A DNA stretch of 64,000 nt from Chamaelirium japonicum (Eukaryota > Streptophyta > Magnoliopsida > Liliales > Melanthiaceae), in assembly GCA_947650365.1 (NCBI GenBank), contig OX393550.1, positions 99,703,472 to 99,767,471 of the forward strand, given 5' to 3'. The notes under the pieces were generated by a model, which was given only the letters and a program-made list of their open reading frames with translations, made no database searches and was not told where the DNA came from. The position numbers and the translations under genes were made by a program. Shown in pieces: positions 50,444 to 61,882 of the stretch (positions are counted from its first letter, which is position 1; the number at the start of each line of letters is the position of its first letter).

Positions 50444-52668
50444 TGTTGAGTAAGATATGGTCTAGGGCATGTAAAAACCATGGTTGATTAATAAATGAGT
50501 TGATATTTATATTAGAATAGCTTAATTGGTGCATATTATACATGTTCTATATACTGAACTGAAAAGAGCCATGGCTATATAGTGGTTAATCTGGGTGGGA
50601 GACTCAGTTAATTAGTACTATTAGCCTAAATTGTTCGCAGTTCTGATTAGGGTTGGTCGCCCTATCAGGTTAAACTATTGGAATGACAGAGCATGAGTTT
50701 CTCCACCATGGTCATTGCCAAGCACAGTGTCTGTGACTAAACAGAACCAACACGGTGCACAGATCGGTGAGCAAACACCGATGCACATAGCCATGTTTCT
50801 ACTTAGGGTAATAGGTCCTAAACCCTGAGGAACCATGACCGGTGGACTAACCAGTTTGGGTAACTTTGGTTCACCAACGTGTGAGGGATCTAACCATGAC
50901 CCAATACCACAGTGTGCTGGGTTGCCGAGCTGGCGTTGCATCGGCATGCCACTCCTACAGGCTATTCACATCCCCATTGGGAGGTGCGTTCCTTGGTATG
51001 ACATACACCGTACTAAAACCAGGCCTGGTGGTTAACAGTTGAGCTGTTAGACCGGATCCGGTTGTTTGGCCAAAATGACCAGAGGTACAATGTGTTAATC
51101 AACCTGGAAGGAACCTAGTCATATAGTCACTTGAGTCTGACGGTGCTCTCCACCGCTCAAGTTGACACATGGCATCGAGTGAAGGGACATCTAATTATCA
51201 AACTAAGCAAAGAGCAGGGTATGCGAGAGAGCTTAGTAAGTCTAGGAGAATTGGAGCGCAGCCTGCGTCGCACTCTGGGTGGCCACGCAGGTTAACCGGG
51301 ACCCAGAGGATTGACAGGGATACTTGGGTAGTGTGTCGATCGGGTCCGGTTGGAAGCCATGAATCCTAGTCCCTGAAGGTTCCACCTTATCCATGATCGT
51401 TACGGATCATTACTTTCTCCTTGTCTCACAACACAATATGAGTTGAAGAAATAATGCCTTAATCGTCTTGTGTTCCATGAGTGCATTGCACTAGGGCATG
51501 GTGGTTGCACAAGACTAAGTGTATTCACTAGGGGGTAACCCCAGAGTAGTGTAGGGACACACATTGTTGCCATAATGCCATAAGGAGTTCATTCCATGAG
51601 TGCGTGTCGCACTAGAACGTGGTATGTGTGTTTAGTAATTTTTACTATAGGGGCAACCCATACTTTACTGAGGGCACCCCAGTACATAGCAAAAACACTA
51701 TTCATCACTCCACGGTATGTTAAATAGGTACGGATGAGATACCCTAAGTGTTAGAGTACTTTATCACGCATGGAGATGGAGCATGTATGCTCCGGTATGA
51801 GGTGAATGGCCACTAGATGCATGGGGGGCATTTTGGTCATTTCAAAATATCTCGCATGCCCTAGTAGCCGCCCCCCTCATTAGGGCAAATATGTATGGCC
51901 ATCAAATTCATATTTAAAGGGATTAATTTAGATTTGAAATAATTTGAATCTATTCTCTTTAAATGCAAAACCTAATATGGCAACTATACAATATAGGGCA
52001 TTTAATTCTGAGGATATTGAGAGAGAGAAAGGGGGGGGGGGGAACGGTTCATATAGCTAAGGAGACAGGGGGGGCACGGTTTCCAAGGCATATTAGGCAA
52101 GGAAAAAATCAAGCCTCTCTTAGATTTTTCAGGGAAAGACCGATCTCCCTCTCCCTGGTGTTCAGTTTTGGCTTCTCTCTCTCTCTCTCTTGGGCACTCA
52201 TCTCTCTCACTCTTGGGTTTGACCTAAGGTGTGAAGAGAAAATCCTCTTCATCTCATCTTCTTCTCCTCCTAGAGTGTGTGTGATATAGAAGAAGAGAAA
52301 GCTTGCACTCCGAAGCATTCAGAGATTGGAGTGCAAGGATCCGGGTCGATTTGCGAGATCGGGTGTACCCGAAGAAGAACGAAGTTTCTCCTACTCACGT
52401 GTATACTTCCGTTATCATCAACTTGGAAGATTAACATCGCGGTGCTAAATCCCACACGGAGGTATAATAAACTAAACCCTAGATCTATTGAATTGCATAC
52501 ATAATATTTATGGTGTGTTTCGATAGATGGCCATAGGGGTTCGTTTGCATTTCGTTTCAATCTTGCGCATATGATTGTTTCTTTAGAAAATTTTAAAAAG
52601 TATCGCACACCATATTGATCCTATGATCGAGTCTGGCTTCCGTTGCGCCTCTGATTTCATTTCCAACA
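50444..52668 (+). repeat. LTR-D, 3' LTR
   Basis: 2225 bp, TGTTGAGTAAG...TTTCCAACA, followed by tcttg (52669-52673), which matches the sequence before both 5' LTR copies. Confidence 0.92.
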
Positions 52669-52673
52669 TCTTG

Positions 52674-53490
52674 TCCATTTGTCCCCTTAACCGAGGCCGC
52701 CCCTCGCTACCCCTTGGGGGGTGCGCAACTTTCCCAACACCCCCACCTCGAGGGGATTGTGTACCCACTACCGACCCCTCCTCCCCTTCCCTCCTACATC
52801 GAAATATGCAAGGGGTGCCCCACACCGAAATGAATTTTGAGTTTTAACTCAATTTTTATCATGTTTTCCCATCGCAATATGATAGTCTCCTCGGCTTCAT
52901 TCTCCCCTCAACTCTGAATTCCCTTGTAGACGGCCATGTGAGGATCGTCCTGGTTTTAAAATCGATAAATTTTGGGTCTGGATGGCATGCTACGTCTCGT
53001 CGTACGTGGCTCCGGGTCGCGAATTCACACCATTTTCCCCCTGCCATTTGGATCTTTAACTCGCATTTTATCCCTTTTTTCTATCGTGATACGATGGTCT
53101 CATGGGCCCTGTACTTCCCTCATCTATAGCCACCCTTGTAGAGGGTCATACGAGGATCACACTGGCTCTGAAATCGACGGATTCCGATCCCGAATGCGAC
53201 CGCTACCTATCGTCATACGTAGCTCCGGCTCACGATTTTTCACCATTTTTTCCTACATTGGCAATCAGCCCCCCACCCACCCTTTCATGTTTTGCAACCG
53301 ACCCTCCGATTCCCCTTTGTTTGGATCCGACCCCCCTTGGGTGGTTTTCGCCTACCCCGGCCCTAGAGGGTCCCCTCAGCCTGACTCCACCCCTCTATCG
53401 ACATCGAACCCCCGCCCCCCTGCCAGCCTGCACGATCGTCCACCCGCGCCTCTGCCTGCCGACGTTCGCACCACGACGTCGCAGCCAACT
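52674..53490. repeat. Host flank with diverged ~210-bp tandem duplication
   Basis: Two diverged copies, about 52860-53045 and 53075-53255, share the order CATCGC(A/T)ATA.GAT..., CCCTTGTAGA.GG, (C/A)GAGGATC, CGTACGT(G/A)GCTCCGG, CACCATTTT. ORFs here (52972-53580) are Pro/Ser-rich without a domain. Confidence 0.55.
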
Positions 53491-53945
53491 AGGTTAGCAC
53501 CTAGCTGGCTAGGAGGGGGTATGAGTGCAAAAGGCAGACGCGCACCCGATCGGCCCCTGGCAGGGGGTCAGCGAGCATAAATGTCGGCCCTTAACAATGG
53601 GTTGGCAGACGAACAACGGTCAACCCCGCGCAACGGGTCGGCAGACGCTCACCCGACCTGCCCCTGGCAGGGGGTCGGCAGACTGACGACGGTCGGCCCA
53701 GCACAACGAGTCGGTTGACACGCACCCGGCCGGTCCCTAACCAGTCGGCGGGCGCAACGATCGACCCCTAACAGGGGGTCGACAGACGGACGACGGTCGG
53801 CCCCGCACAATGGGTCAGCAGACACGATCGGCCCCTGACAGGGGGTCGACGGGCGCAACGGTCGGTCCCTAACAGGGGGTCGACAGACGCACACCCGGCT
53901 GGCCTCTGACATAGGGGCGGCAGGCACGACGATCGACCCCCGAGC
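53491..53945. repeat. GC-rich repeats with core GGTCGGC(A/G)GACG
   Basis: Irregular short repeats built from (C)GGTCGGCCCC, GACAGGGGGTCG and GCAGACG. A matching block is at 55290-55565. A shared 20-bp edge (gctaggttagcaccta) lies at about 53490 and 55598, bracketing the intervening MITE and minisatellite. Confidence 0.7.
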
Positions 53946-53964
53946 CCCAACCCGATATATAGTA

Positions 53965-54172
53965 TAGGATTATTTTGACTTTGCCCCCCAAATTTTGCCT
54001 TGAATTAGAATTTACCCCCCATATTTCATTAATTGGACTTTACCCCAAAAAACAAGTTGTTCCATCAGCTCACCCCCCAAAACGATTAGTTTTAGGGATC
54101 TAATTAATGAAAAGATAGGGGTAAAGTCTAATTCAAGGCAAAATTTGGGGGGCAAAGTCAAAATAGCACTAT
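53965..54172. mobile_element. Foldback/MITE-like element with ~40-bp inverted ends
   Basis: The left arm (gactttgccccccaaatttt, then gccttgaattaga) is repeated inverted at about 54137-54170. The ~200-bp length, no ORF and A/T-rich insertion point fit a MITE. The TSD is unclear among TA-rich flanks. Confidence 0.7.
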
Positions 54173-54525
54173 ATTATATAACTTATAAGTTATATATTAT
54201 AGGGTAAATTGTACTTTACCCCCTAAAGTTTAGCTCAAAAACACTTAACCCCCCTTATAGTTAAAAAATACATTTTATCCCCTTCAATTCAGTTTTGATG
54301 ATAATAATTACCAAATGAGGATATCAAGTGCTAGACAATTACAAAAAATTAGCAAAAATACAGCAAAAAAAATCAACAAAAAAAGAAAACAAATACTAAA
54401 AATTAGAAAAAAAATATAGAAAATTACAAAAAATTATAAACAAATAGAAACAAATCATAGAATATTAACAAAATAAGGATAATTAATTTTTTAATTAAGT
54501 TTTCTATTTAAAAAAAAAACAAAAT
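54173..54525. other. AT-rich spacer
   Basis: It starts with another CCCC-rich arm-like segment (near 54205-54290) without a visible partner, then A-rich low-complexity DNA. No gene. Confidence 0.5.
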
Positions 54526-55275
54526 TGAAGCAGCTGAAACTGCCAAAACTATCGAAACTGCCGAAACTGACTGAAACTGCCAAAACCGACCGAAATCGCC
54601 GAAACTGCCGAAACCGCCAAAACCGACCGAAACTGCCAAAACTCCGGTCAAAACCGCCGAAACTGCCAAAATCGACCGAAACTCCAGCTAAAACAACTGA
54701 AACTCCGACCGAAACTACCAAAACCGTCGAAACCGATCAAAACTGCCGAAACCACCAAAACTACGGCCGAAACTGCCGAAACCGCCAAACCGTAGGAACT
54801 ACCGAAACCGTCGAAACTGCCGGAACTGCCAAACCCACCGAAACAGCCGAAACCGACCGAAACTACCAAAACCGCCGAAACTGTCGAAACCGCCGAAACT
54901 GCCGAAACAGTCAAAACCGTCGAAACTGTTGAAATCGCCAAAATTGTCAAAACCGTTGAAACTATCGAAACCACTGAAACTGTCGAAACAGCCAAAACCG
55001 ACAAAACTATCAAAATCGTCGAAACTGCCAAAATCACCGAAACTACCGAAACCGTCGAAACTCTGATCGAAATCGATCGAAACTGCCGAAACCAACCGAA
55101 ACCACCGAAACTGATTGAAACCAGCCAAAACCATCGAAACTCCGATCGAAACTACAGAAACTCTGGCCGAAACTCCGACCGAAACTATAGAAATTGCCGA
55201 AAATGTCGAAATTGCCAAAATCGACCGAAACTACCGAAACCAGTCGAAACCGATCGAAACTGCCGAAACCTCGAG
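54526..55275. repeat. Degenerate CCGAAACTG-type minisatellite (~750 bp)
   Basis: Runs of 9-bp units ccgaaactg, ccgaaaccg and ccaaaaccg, with occasional 12-bp units (ccgaccgaaact). Because units are multiples of three, long ORFs occur on both strands (54525-54932, 54648-55037, 54799-55218). They encode only simple peptides and are not genes. Confidence 0.9.
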
Positions 55276-55289
55276 GATCAATTTCGGTC

Positions 55290-55565
55290 AGTTTTGGCAG
55301 GGTCGGCAGACGCGTACCCGGTCGGCCCCTGGCAGGGGGTCAGCGGGCACAACAATCGGCCCCTGACAGGAGGTCTACAAACGGACGACGGTCAGCCCCG
55401 TGCAATGGGTCGGCAGACTCGCACCCGATCGGCCCCTGATAGGGGGTCGGCGGGTGCAACGGTCGGTCCCTAACAAGGGGTCGACAGACGCATATCCAGC
55501 TGGCCCTTAACAGGGGGTCGGTAGGCGCGCCGATCGAACCCGGACAGGAAGTCGGCAGACGAGTG
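55290..55565. repeat. Second GGTCGGC repeat block
   Basis: Same repeat units as 53491-53945. No credible coding sequence. Confidence 0.7.
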
Positions 55566-55649
55566 ACCAATTTTTTGCACTAGAAAATCCCATCCAGCTA
55601 GGTTAGCACCTACCTTGCTGGGAGGGGATAATTATGGGTGCAAAATCTG

Positions 55650-55835
55650 GCTAACGCCCTACAGTGGGACCCGCAGTCTTGTTTGGGACCCACAGATATG
55701 ACTGTGGAACCCGTAGCCCTGCTTGGGGTCCACGGAGACGACTGTGAGACCCGCAGCCTTGCCTGGGGCCCATGGAGATGACAATGGGACCCGCAGCCCT
55801 GCTTGGGGCCCACGAAGGTAGCAGTAGGACCTGGT
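55650..55835. repeat. ~40-55-bp tandem repeat (GGGACCCGCAGCCCTGCTTGG)
   Basis: About four diverged units sharing gacccgcagcc.tg and tggggcccac(g/a). Length and spacing vary. Confidence 0.7.
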
Positions 55836-55866
55836 GAATCCCGGGTATTTACCAAAACCCCTGATA

Positions 55867-56160
55867 TGTTGGGGAATATTTATAGAATATTTCCCATAAA
55901 TCAAATCTCTATAAATAGTCAACCCTATGAAATAATTCAGATCCCAAAATCCAAACCATAATCCCACTTTATATTTTCCAATGCTCCCAGAGCTTTCTGG
56001 TGTTCAGATTCTCTCTCCACCCTCTGTTATCTTGTAAGAAGCACTCCTCGGCCTGTTAAGAGTAGCTCTACTTCATTCAGAGATAATAGATTCAAAGGTT
56101 GCGTCTTACTACACAGAGACATAGGCTTCGGCCGAACTTCCCCCATAGCCTTACCAATGC
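55867..56160 (+). repeat. Possible old LTR remnant
   Basis: TGTTGGGGAATATT is followed by TATAAATAG at about 55910 and a CT-rich stretch, an arrangement like LTR U3/R. No partner LTR, PBS or TSD was found. Confidence 0.3.
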
Positions 56161-56459
56161 CCACAAGTATCAACCAACTGCATGGGGTTTATTTAAGAGT
56201 GGGGTGTCTTCAAGAGTGCATATGATTGGGGTATATAAGAGGGTACGTGTTTAATTGCGGTATAATCAAGGTGGGATGGGCCATTTAACTGGGGTGTATT
56301 GAAGGTGGCCGGGGTGTAAGGGGGAAGGGTATTTTTGGGATAGGAATGGGGTATGATAAAAAAAAAATAACGGGGTGTGTTCAAGTTTAATGGAAATGGG
56401 GGCTAATTACAGATTTTTGGGGTATAAATATAATTTTCGGAATAAAATCAGCAACTGTT
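56161..56459. other. G/T-rich spacer with loose GGGGTGT repeats
   Basis: Irregular ggggtgt/ggggtat motifs and a short A run; no gene. It may be the body of a small Helitron ending at 56490. Confidence 0.4.
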
Positions 56460-56490
56460 GCACGTGCAACGCACGTGCCCAATGCACTAG
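56460..56490 (+). mobile_element. Candidate Helitron 3' terminus
   Basis: A perfect 8-bp-stem hairpin (GCACGTGC-AAC-GCACGTGC, 56460-56478) is followed after 8 nt by CTAG (56487-56490) and then T. This hairpin plus CTRR ending before T is the Helitron 3' signature. The 5' TC end could not be identified. Confidence 0.5.
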
Positions 56491-56497
56491 TATTGTG

Positions 56498-56610
56498 TAT
56501 AAATTTGGGTGCGAACTAACTTAACTGAGTCAACGGGCCGAAGTGGCCCATTGTAAAGGTGATGATAAGCCCAAACTGCCACGGCCAGGCCCAATTCTAT
56601 TTTTAATTTA
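56498..56610 (+). promoter_or_regulatory. Putative FRS gene promoter: TATA box and GCCCA (site II-like) motifs
   Basis: TATAAAT at 56498-56504, then several GGCCCA/AGCCCA-type motifs (gtggcccatt near 56544, aagcccaaac near 56567, aggcccaatt near 56586). These resemble TCP-bound site II elements common in widely expressed plant genes. The TATA box is only 8 bases after the candidate Helitron end. The transcription start is not determined. Confidence 0.45.
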
Positions 56611-56870
56611 TTTTCAGTCACTAGTCGTAATATTTCGCGGTGGGAATAAGGTTTTCGGGAGCTCCGCCGCCCCATCCATTTCTGATCACCTCCCGGTGAC
56701 CCTAGGTTTCACGGTCGTACCTTCCGGGTCTGGACACCGCCGGTGACCTTACGTCAGCTGGATCGTCGTCCCCGACCTCGCTCCGTCGAAGGAATTAGGG
56801 TTTCACCTCTCCTTCTCGTCTCTTTGATTTCTCCTGGTCTGGAGCTCGATCCCGTGGTCCTCCCGGGGCG

Positions 56871-57438
56871 GTAAGCGCTTCCTCCTCTGCCCTTCACCTC
56901 CTTTTGCCTATATATCTGTTTATTTTATTTTTTATTTTTTGTTAAGTGAAGCCTCCCGTGGATCTGTATATCAAATTGTCGAATTTTAGAATTTTTGAAG
57001 GAAAGAAACCCTCTCTTCTGTCTTTCGTTGTAGTAGATGTTAGTATTTTCGCCCAAAATTCTGTTTTTCCCCTTCTTTTTGAAGCCCTAGTATCTCCGAT
57101 TAGGGTTTGCGGTGATGTAAAGTTGAGTTTTTTTTTTTCTGATTCTTGGGAGCTACTGTGAACAATTTTATTAGGGTTTTTGGCTGTCTCTTCTGTAATT
57201 GCCTAGTGGGAGGTGATATTTGGGGTTTAGTCTTTTGGGTAGTTTCAGTTCAATGTTTTGTTGACGAATGTACCTTATTTTTTTCTTCTCAATTGCCCCT
57301 CCATCTGCATGTTCTATTGGTTCATTTCATTTGTAGATAAATTGTTTCATTTTGTTCGAAATTTGATAATCTCAGTTTGTTTGAAGACAAAGTTCTCATT
57401 TGTATTTCACCCGACTCGTAGAAGCTTAATGTTTGTAG
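56871..57438 (+). other. Intron in the 5' UTR of the FRS gene
   Basis: Donor GTAAGC at 56871 after gggcg, in GC-rich leader sequence. The body is T-rich and the best acceptor is tttgtag ending 57438 (alternative tag at 57421). The start codon lies 19 bases later. 5'-UTR introns of this size are common in plant genes. Inferred from splice signals. Confidence 0.55.
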
Positions 57439-57457
57439 GCTTTCGATCTCCCCGTTC

Positions 57458-60400
57458 ATGGAGGGTGGTCGGAGCGCAGGGGATGTATTGATAGAGGACT
57501 ATGAGGAATGCCTGGATGATAACCCAGTTTTTCCGACTCTGCCCGAAGGACCCACAAAATTTCATGCTGGATTATCCGAGGAGGCCGCACTGAAAGAGTT
57601 GGTTCTGGTCGGAGTAGAAGATACGAAGATCGAACCGTTCTTGGGAATGGAGTTCGAATCCGACGAGGCGGCAAAGACATTCTACAACGAGTACGCGAGG
57701 CGCTTGGGGTTCCCTTTCCGCGTGGGCCGGTCCCGGCGCTCGAAGGGCGTCGAGGAGGTGCTAATCATGAAGAGATTCGTGTGCTCGAAGGAGGGCGTAT
57801 ATCGGAAGAAGCCATCTAGCGAAGGGGCGAGGAAGCGTGAGCGGATTTCGATGCGGGAGGGTTGCAAAGCAATGATGGAGGTGATCCGGGACTCCGACCG
57901 ATGGGTGGTGTCGAAGCTCGAGAAGGCACATAATCATCACCTTGGGACTTGTAGTAGGGTGGGGTACCTCCGAGCGAGGGGCTTTATCGACACATCGGAG
58001 AGGGCGAGCGTAGTGGCGTCCGATGCGATGACGATGCTTCGGCAGAATGCCTTTGGGGAGGGAGGAGATGCCCAGGGCCTCCTAGATTACTTCAAGAGGA
58101 TGCAAGCTGAGAACCCTGCATTCTTTTATGCCATACAGGTTGACAACAACAGTTGTGTGACCAATGCTTTTTGGGCCGAGAATCGAGCAAGAACCTCATA
58201 CAGTTATTTCGGCGATGCCGTTACCTTCGATACAACATACAAGAAGAACAAGTACATGATGCCCTTTGTTACCTTCTCGGGAGTGAACCACCACCTTCAG
58301 CCTGTCATCTTTGGATGTGCTTTGCTGATCGACGAGACCGAGTTCTCGTTTGTCTGGCTATTTGAAGCGTGGCTCGCAGCAATGGGCGGCCACCCTCCGA
58401 TTTCGCTCGTCACGGATCAGAATAGGGCCATGGCCGCAGCAATTGCTAAGGTGTTTCCGAACACATGCCATAGATTTTGCAAGTGGCTCATCCTGAGTAG
58501 AAGCAAGCAGAAGCTGGCTCATGTATATTCAGCTCATCCTACTCTGAGAGGGGAACTGGAAAAATGTGTGATCGAATCGGAAACGATCAGAGCCTTTGAG
58601 ACGTGTTGGGTGTCGATCATCGATAAATATGACTTGAGGAAGAACTCATGGCTGCAAGCGTTATTCAACATCCGCCAGAGGTGGGTCCCTCTGTACATGA
58701 AGGACACATTCTTTGCGGAGATGTCTCCGACACAGAAGTTAGAGACTATGAATGACTTCTATAAGAAGTACTTCAATACTAAGACATCATTAAAAGTATT
58801 CCTCACGCAGTTTGAAATAGCCATGGCAAGCCGATTCGAGGATGAGGCCCTTGCTGACTCTGACACAATGTGTACTAAAGCGGTCTTGAAGACTGCGTCA
58901 CCGATAGAAAAACAAGCAGCGGCAATTTACACAAGAGCAGTGTTTGAAAAATTTCAGGAAGAATTTGTCGAATCTCTAGGATACAATGCTTATAAGATAA
59001 AGGATGGTACGGTTACCCGATTTAGCGTCGCAAGAGATGAGGATACTCTTGAGACATTCACCGTAACCTATACCGCCGCTAAAAAGACAGCAACTTGCAC
59101 TTGCAAAAACTTTGAATTTTCAGGCATTTTGTGCAGGCATATTTTGGTAGTTGTCTTGATGATTGATCTTCGTTTGATCCCGGAAGAGTACTTCTTGAAA
59201 CGTTGGACGAGACATGCCAAGAGTGGTTCTCAATTGGATGAATGCAGTGCCGAGCTTCAAAGTATTTGTCAAGAATCCATTACATCACGATACAATGATC
59301 TCTGCCGTGATGCCATTAAATGCGCAGAGAAAGGAGCAACATCCGTAGAGATATACAAGGCTGCCAAGGATGCACTACAAAAGGCTTTTGCTGAGATTGT
59401 TACTGTTGAAAGAAGTGCCGGTAAAGGCGCACAAAGAGACGCAATCAATATTAATGAAGAAATTACGGTTGAGGATGCAATCAGTGATCACTCCCTGCAT
59501 GATCCTGAACGAAAGGTATTGTATTCACATATGAACATGACAAGCTTGGTATCTTTGCATCTGCTGGCTTTCTCTTCATTTGGTATCCAATTCTTTAGAT
59601 TCTACCATGAAGACACATTTGTTATATGGTTTTTTTGCCTGATATTTCATCTAAACACCTCTTAACATGACACTGATGCTTCTTGTTGATTGTGCTATTT
59701 TACAGTTTTACTGAGGTTATATCTTTTATTGCTTCTGTTAATATGTCCTATGTGAAGAGTCACCCCAACATTTTTTTTCCTGTAATGCTTCATTCATAAG
59801 CTCATCCCTGAAGTGAGGTAGATCTTAAAAACAAAACCCAGAATTTTGTAGTATTAAGGGGTTTGCAAAGTAATAATAACAATAAATTGCTGGATAAGTA
59901 GTGTAATACATGAAAGCAATGTCCAAAGAAAACTATCTTTGCAACATGAATAGTAAGTATTTACCTGCCATGTACAAAAGCTTGGCCTCACGGTCAATCG
60001 GCTATAACCATCTATCATGCATAAAAGAGTGAAACACAGTCCTTTATGTTGGTGGGAATGGGGAAGAGAGAGGGAGGGTCTGATTCGTTTGCTCTCTAGT
60101 GACTGGTAATGTGAGCCAATAAGCTATTAGCATGTATGATAATGCCACTTTATCTGTAGTTACCATAAGATAAGAAAAGGGTCCTAAGGCTACATCAACA
60201 ACCACCAGCATAACGATAGGGTCAAGTATAGAGAATAATTACAAAAAGGTTCAACCAAGGATCGGGCAAGGTTTTTTGTACATAGTCAACCTGAAGTAAA
60301 GTCTCCCATGGAGCCAATTCATCTTCATCGACCACAACCAAGACATATCCCATAAACATGGGATGATGTGTGGCGCACAATTGCAAGAAGGTTCACATAA

Positions 60401-61882
60401 GGATTGGACGAGGTTTATTGTCCATTTGTCAACTTGAAGTAAATCCTCACGTGGATTGTTTTGAGAATCCTTGCATATGCAAGATGGCAGCTAGGAGGGA
60501 CAACTCAAAAAAGGAGCTGAAAAGTAGTTAGATGAAGCAAAGAAGAATTGTAGGCCGGGGGGATGAAATGACAAAAAGTCTAATACCGAGAATAACAGTA
60601 ATACCTATAACACTTGTGATTAATGATGAAGAACCTAGTATTGATTTGAAGGCTTTCTAGGTTTGAGAGGACAGCTGTCATGAAGGGAGAGGGAGGGGAA
60701 TCCATCGGAGGTCCTTAGGGTTTTGGTGGAGGGTTTCTTCTTGTTCTTCGGGGTGGGTACGGGCTGCAGGATCTCCTCTCCTTGGGTAATCTTTTTGATG
60801 GTGTTTCGTGAGGGATTGGTAAAGACAAACAATCATATACTCTTGTTTTCCCGTGCTAGTGAATCCATTGGTCATTGTTGCATGAATCTTGTGTGTGATT
60901 GCTTGTGCTTGGTTCTATCGTCTCTCGGTGGTGTTCCTCTACCGGTGTCGATTCTTCGCACCTAGTGTTCTTTCCGGTGCACGGGCCTTGATTTCTCAAT
61001 AGTATTCCCCTCTATCTGTGTGAAGGTTGTGTTCATCGTGACTCCGCAGGCAGATACTCCCCTCGCACATGTCCTAGACTCGTCACAGGTTTCCCAAGTC
61101 TCACTCCATACTAGAGGCAAAGATATCGAGACAGGGACCCGACTCTGAATTATATTTTAATTACAACATTAGTCCAACCGGTCAACCCGACGATTGAACC
61201 GGAGAATCCATCGAGTCAATGTCTGGTGCGGGATTGATAACATTGATTGATACTGGATATTAAACTAATTCAATTTTTTAATTATTTTAAAATTAAAATA
61301 AAATGCTTGAAACATTGAAGGAATCAAACAACAACCGTTATTTTATTTCCTGGCCATTTATATGTACTTGTAACCCACCCCACCCACCAAATGTTGTATT
61401 GGCCGTTATAACGGTGATTATGACCATTATTTCGAATGATGACCGCTAATTCAACCCCTTTTCGGCCCAAACATCCATCCATCCTCCACACATGTGCCCC
61501 TTCTGGTCTTTGTTCTACATGACCAAGTACTAAGGCATTTTGGTCCTGCTTCTAATTTCTAAGACCTTTGAAATTCCACATTCTATCTCATGTGTTGGTG
61601 TTCCGTTTCCATGTTTAAACGCTCAACTGATATAGCTTTGCTCATTTCTGAAAGGAGTATTTCGGTCCAATGTAAACCTTTTATTTCTCTATTGTGATCT
61701 TGCACTGTTTAATCTATCTGTTGACCATTTATTCAGGATGCTCCTATGGATCAATGCCATTAGGTTTTTGATGTAAAGGTAAAATGGTTTATACATTTAA
61801 TAACCGACTGTTCTTTATTCATCCGCAGGTGACAAATTTATTTGGACAGTTGCTTGGATCCTCTTGGTCGCCGCCAATGTGA
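57458..61882 (+). CDS. FAR1-RELATED SEQUENCE (FRS) family transcription factor, 703 aa after splicing
   Basis: FRS proteins are nuclear DNA-binding regulators domesticated from MULE transposases. Predicted coding exons are 57458-59515 (686 codons) and 61829-61882 (17 codons plus stop). The ATG is in good context (gttcATGGAG) and nothing upstream in frame looks coding. Domains in order: an acidic N-terminus; a FAR1-type WRKY/GCM1 zinc finger, residues about 62-162 (C109, C136, H158, H160); a MULE DDE-like domain, about 225-345, with Asp258 (FDTTY) and Asp320 (VTDQ); and a SWIM zinc finger (C547, C549, C559, H561). Length is normal for the family and all zinc ligands are present, so it is probably functional. 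It shows no TIRs and no decay, unlike neighbouring elements. The FRS subgroup (3/5-like or other) is not settled. Confidence 0.9.
59516..61828 (+). other. FRS intron before the last coding exon (2.3 kb)
   Basis: Donor AAAG|GTATTG at 59515/59516 and acceptor CCGCAG|GTGAC at 61828/61829. Both are phase 0, giving a short C-terminal tail VTNLFGQLLGSSWSPPM. Reading through the donor instead adds 49 hydrophobic residues ending at 59665, unlike the family. The intron is AT-rich. It contains a duplicated ~75-bp segment (about 60245-60310 and 60385-60460) and no convincing gene; the 60723-60965 ORF lacks a domain. Confidence 0.7.

Noticed and set aside
52972..53580. 202-aa Pro/Ser-rich ORF
   Set aside because: It spans a diverged tandem duplication and repeat DNA; composition is explained by GC-rich repeats.
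54525..55218. 100-140-aa ORFs on both strands
   Set aside because: Produced by the triplet-multiple minisatellite; simple peptides only.
59516..59665. Hydrophobic C-terminal extension of the FRS protein
   Set aside because: It starts exactly at a good splice donor and is AT-rich intron-like sequence; kept only as an alternative form.
60723..60965. 80-aa ORF in the FRS intron
   Set aside because: No domain, no homologous copy in the window and overlapping antisense ORFs; treated as intronic noise.
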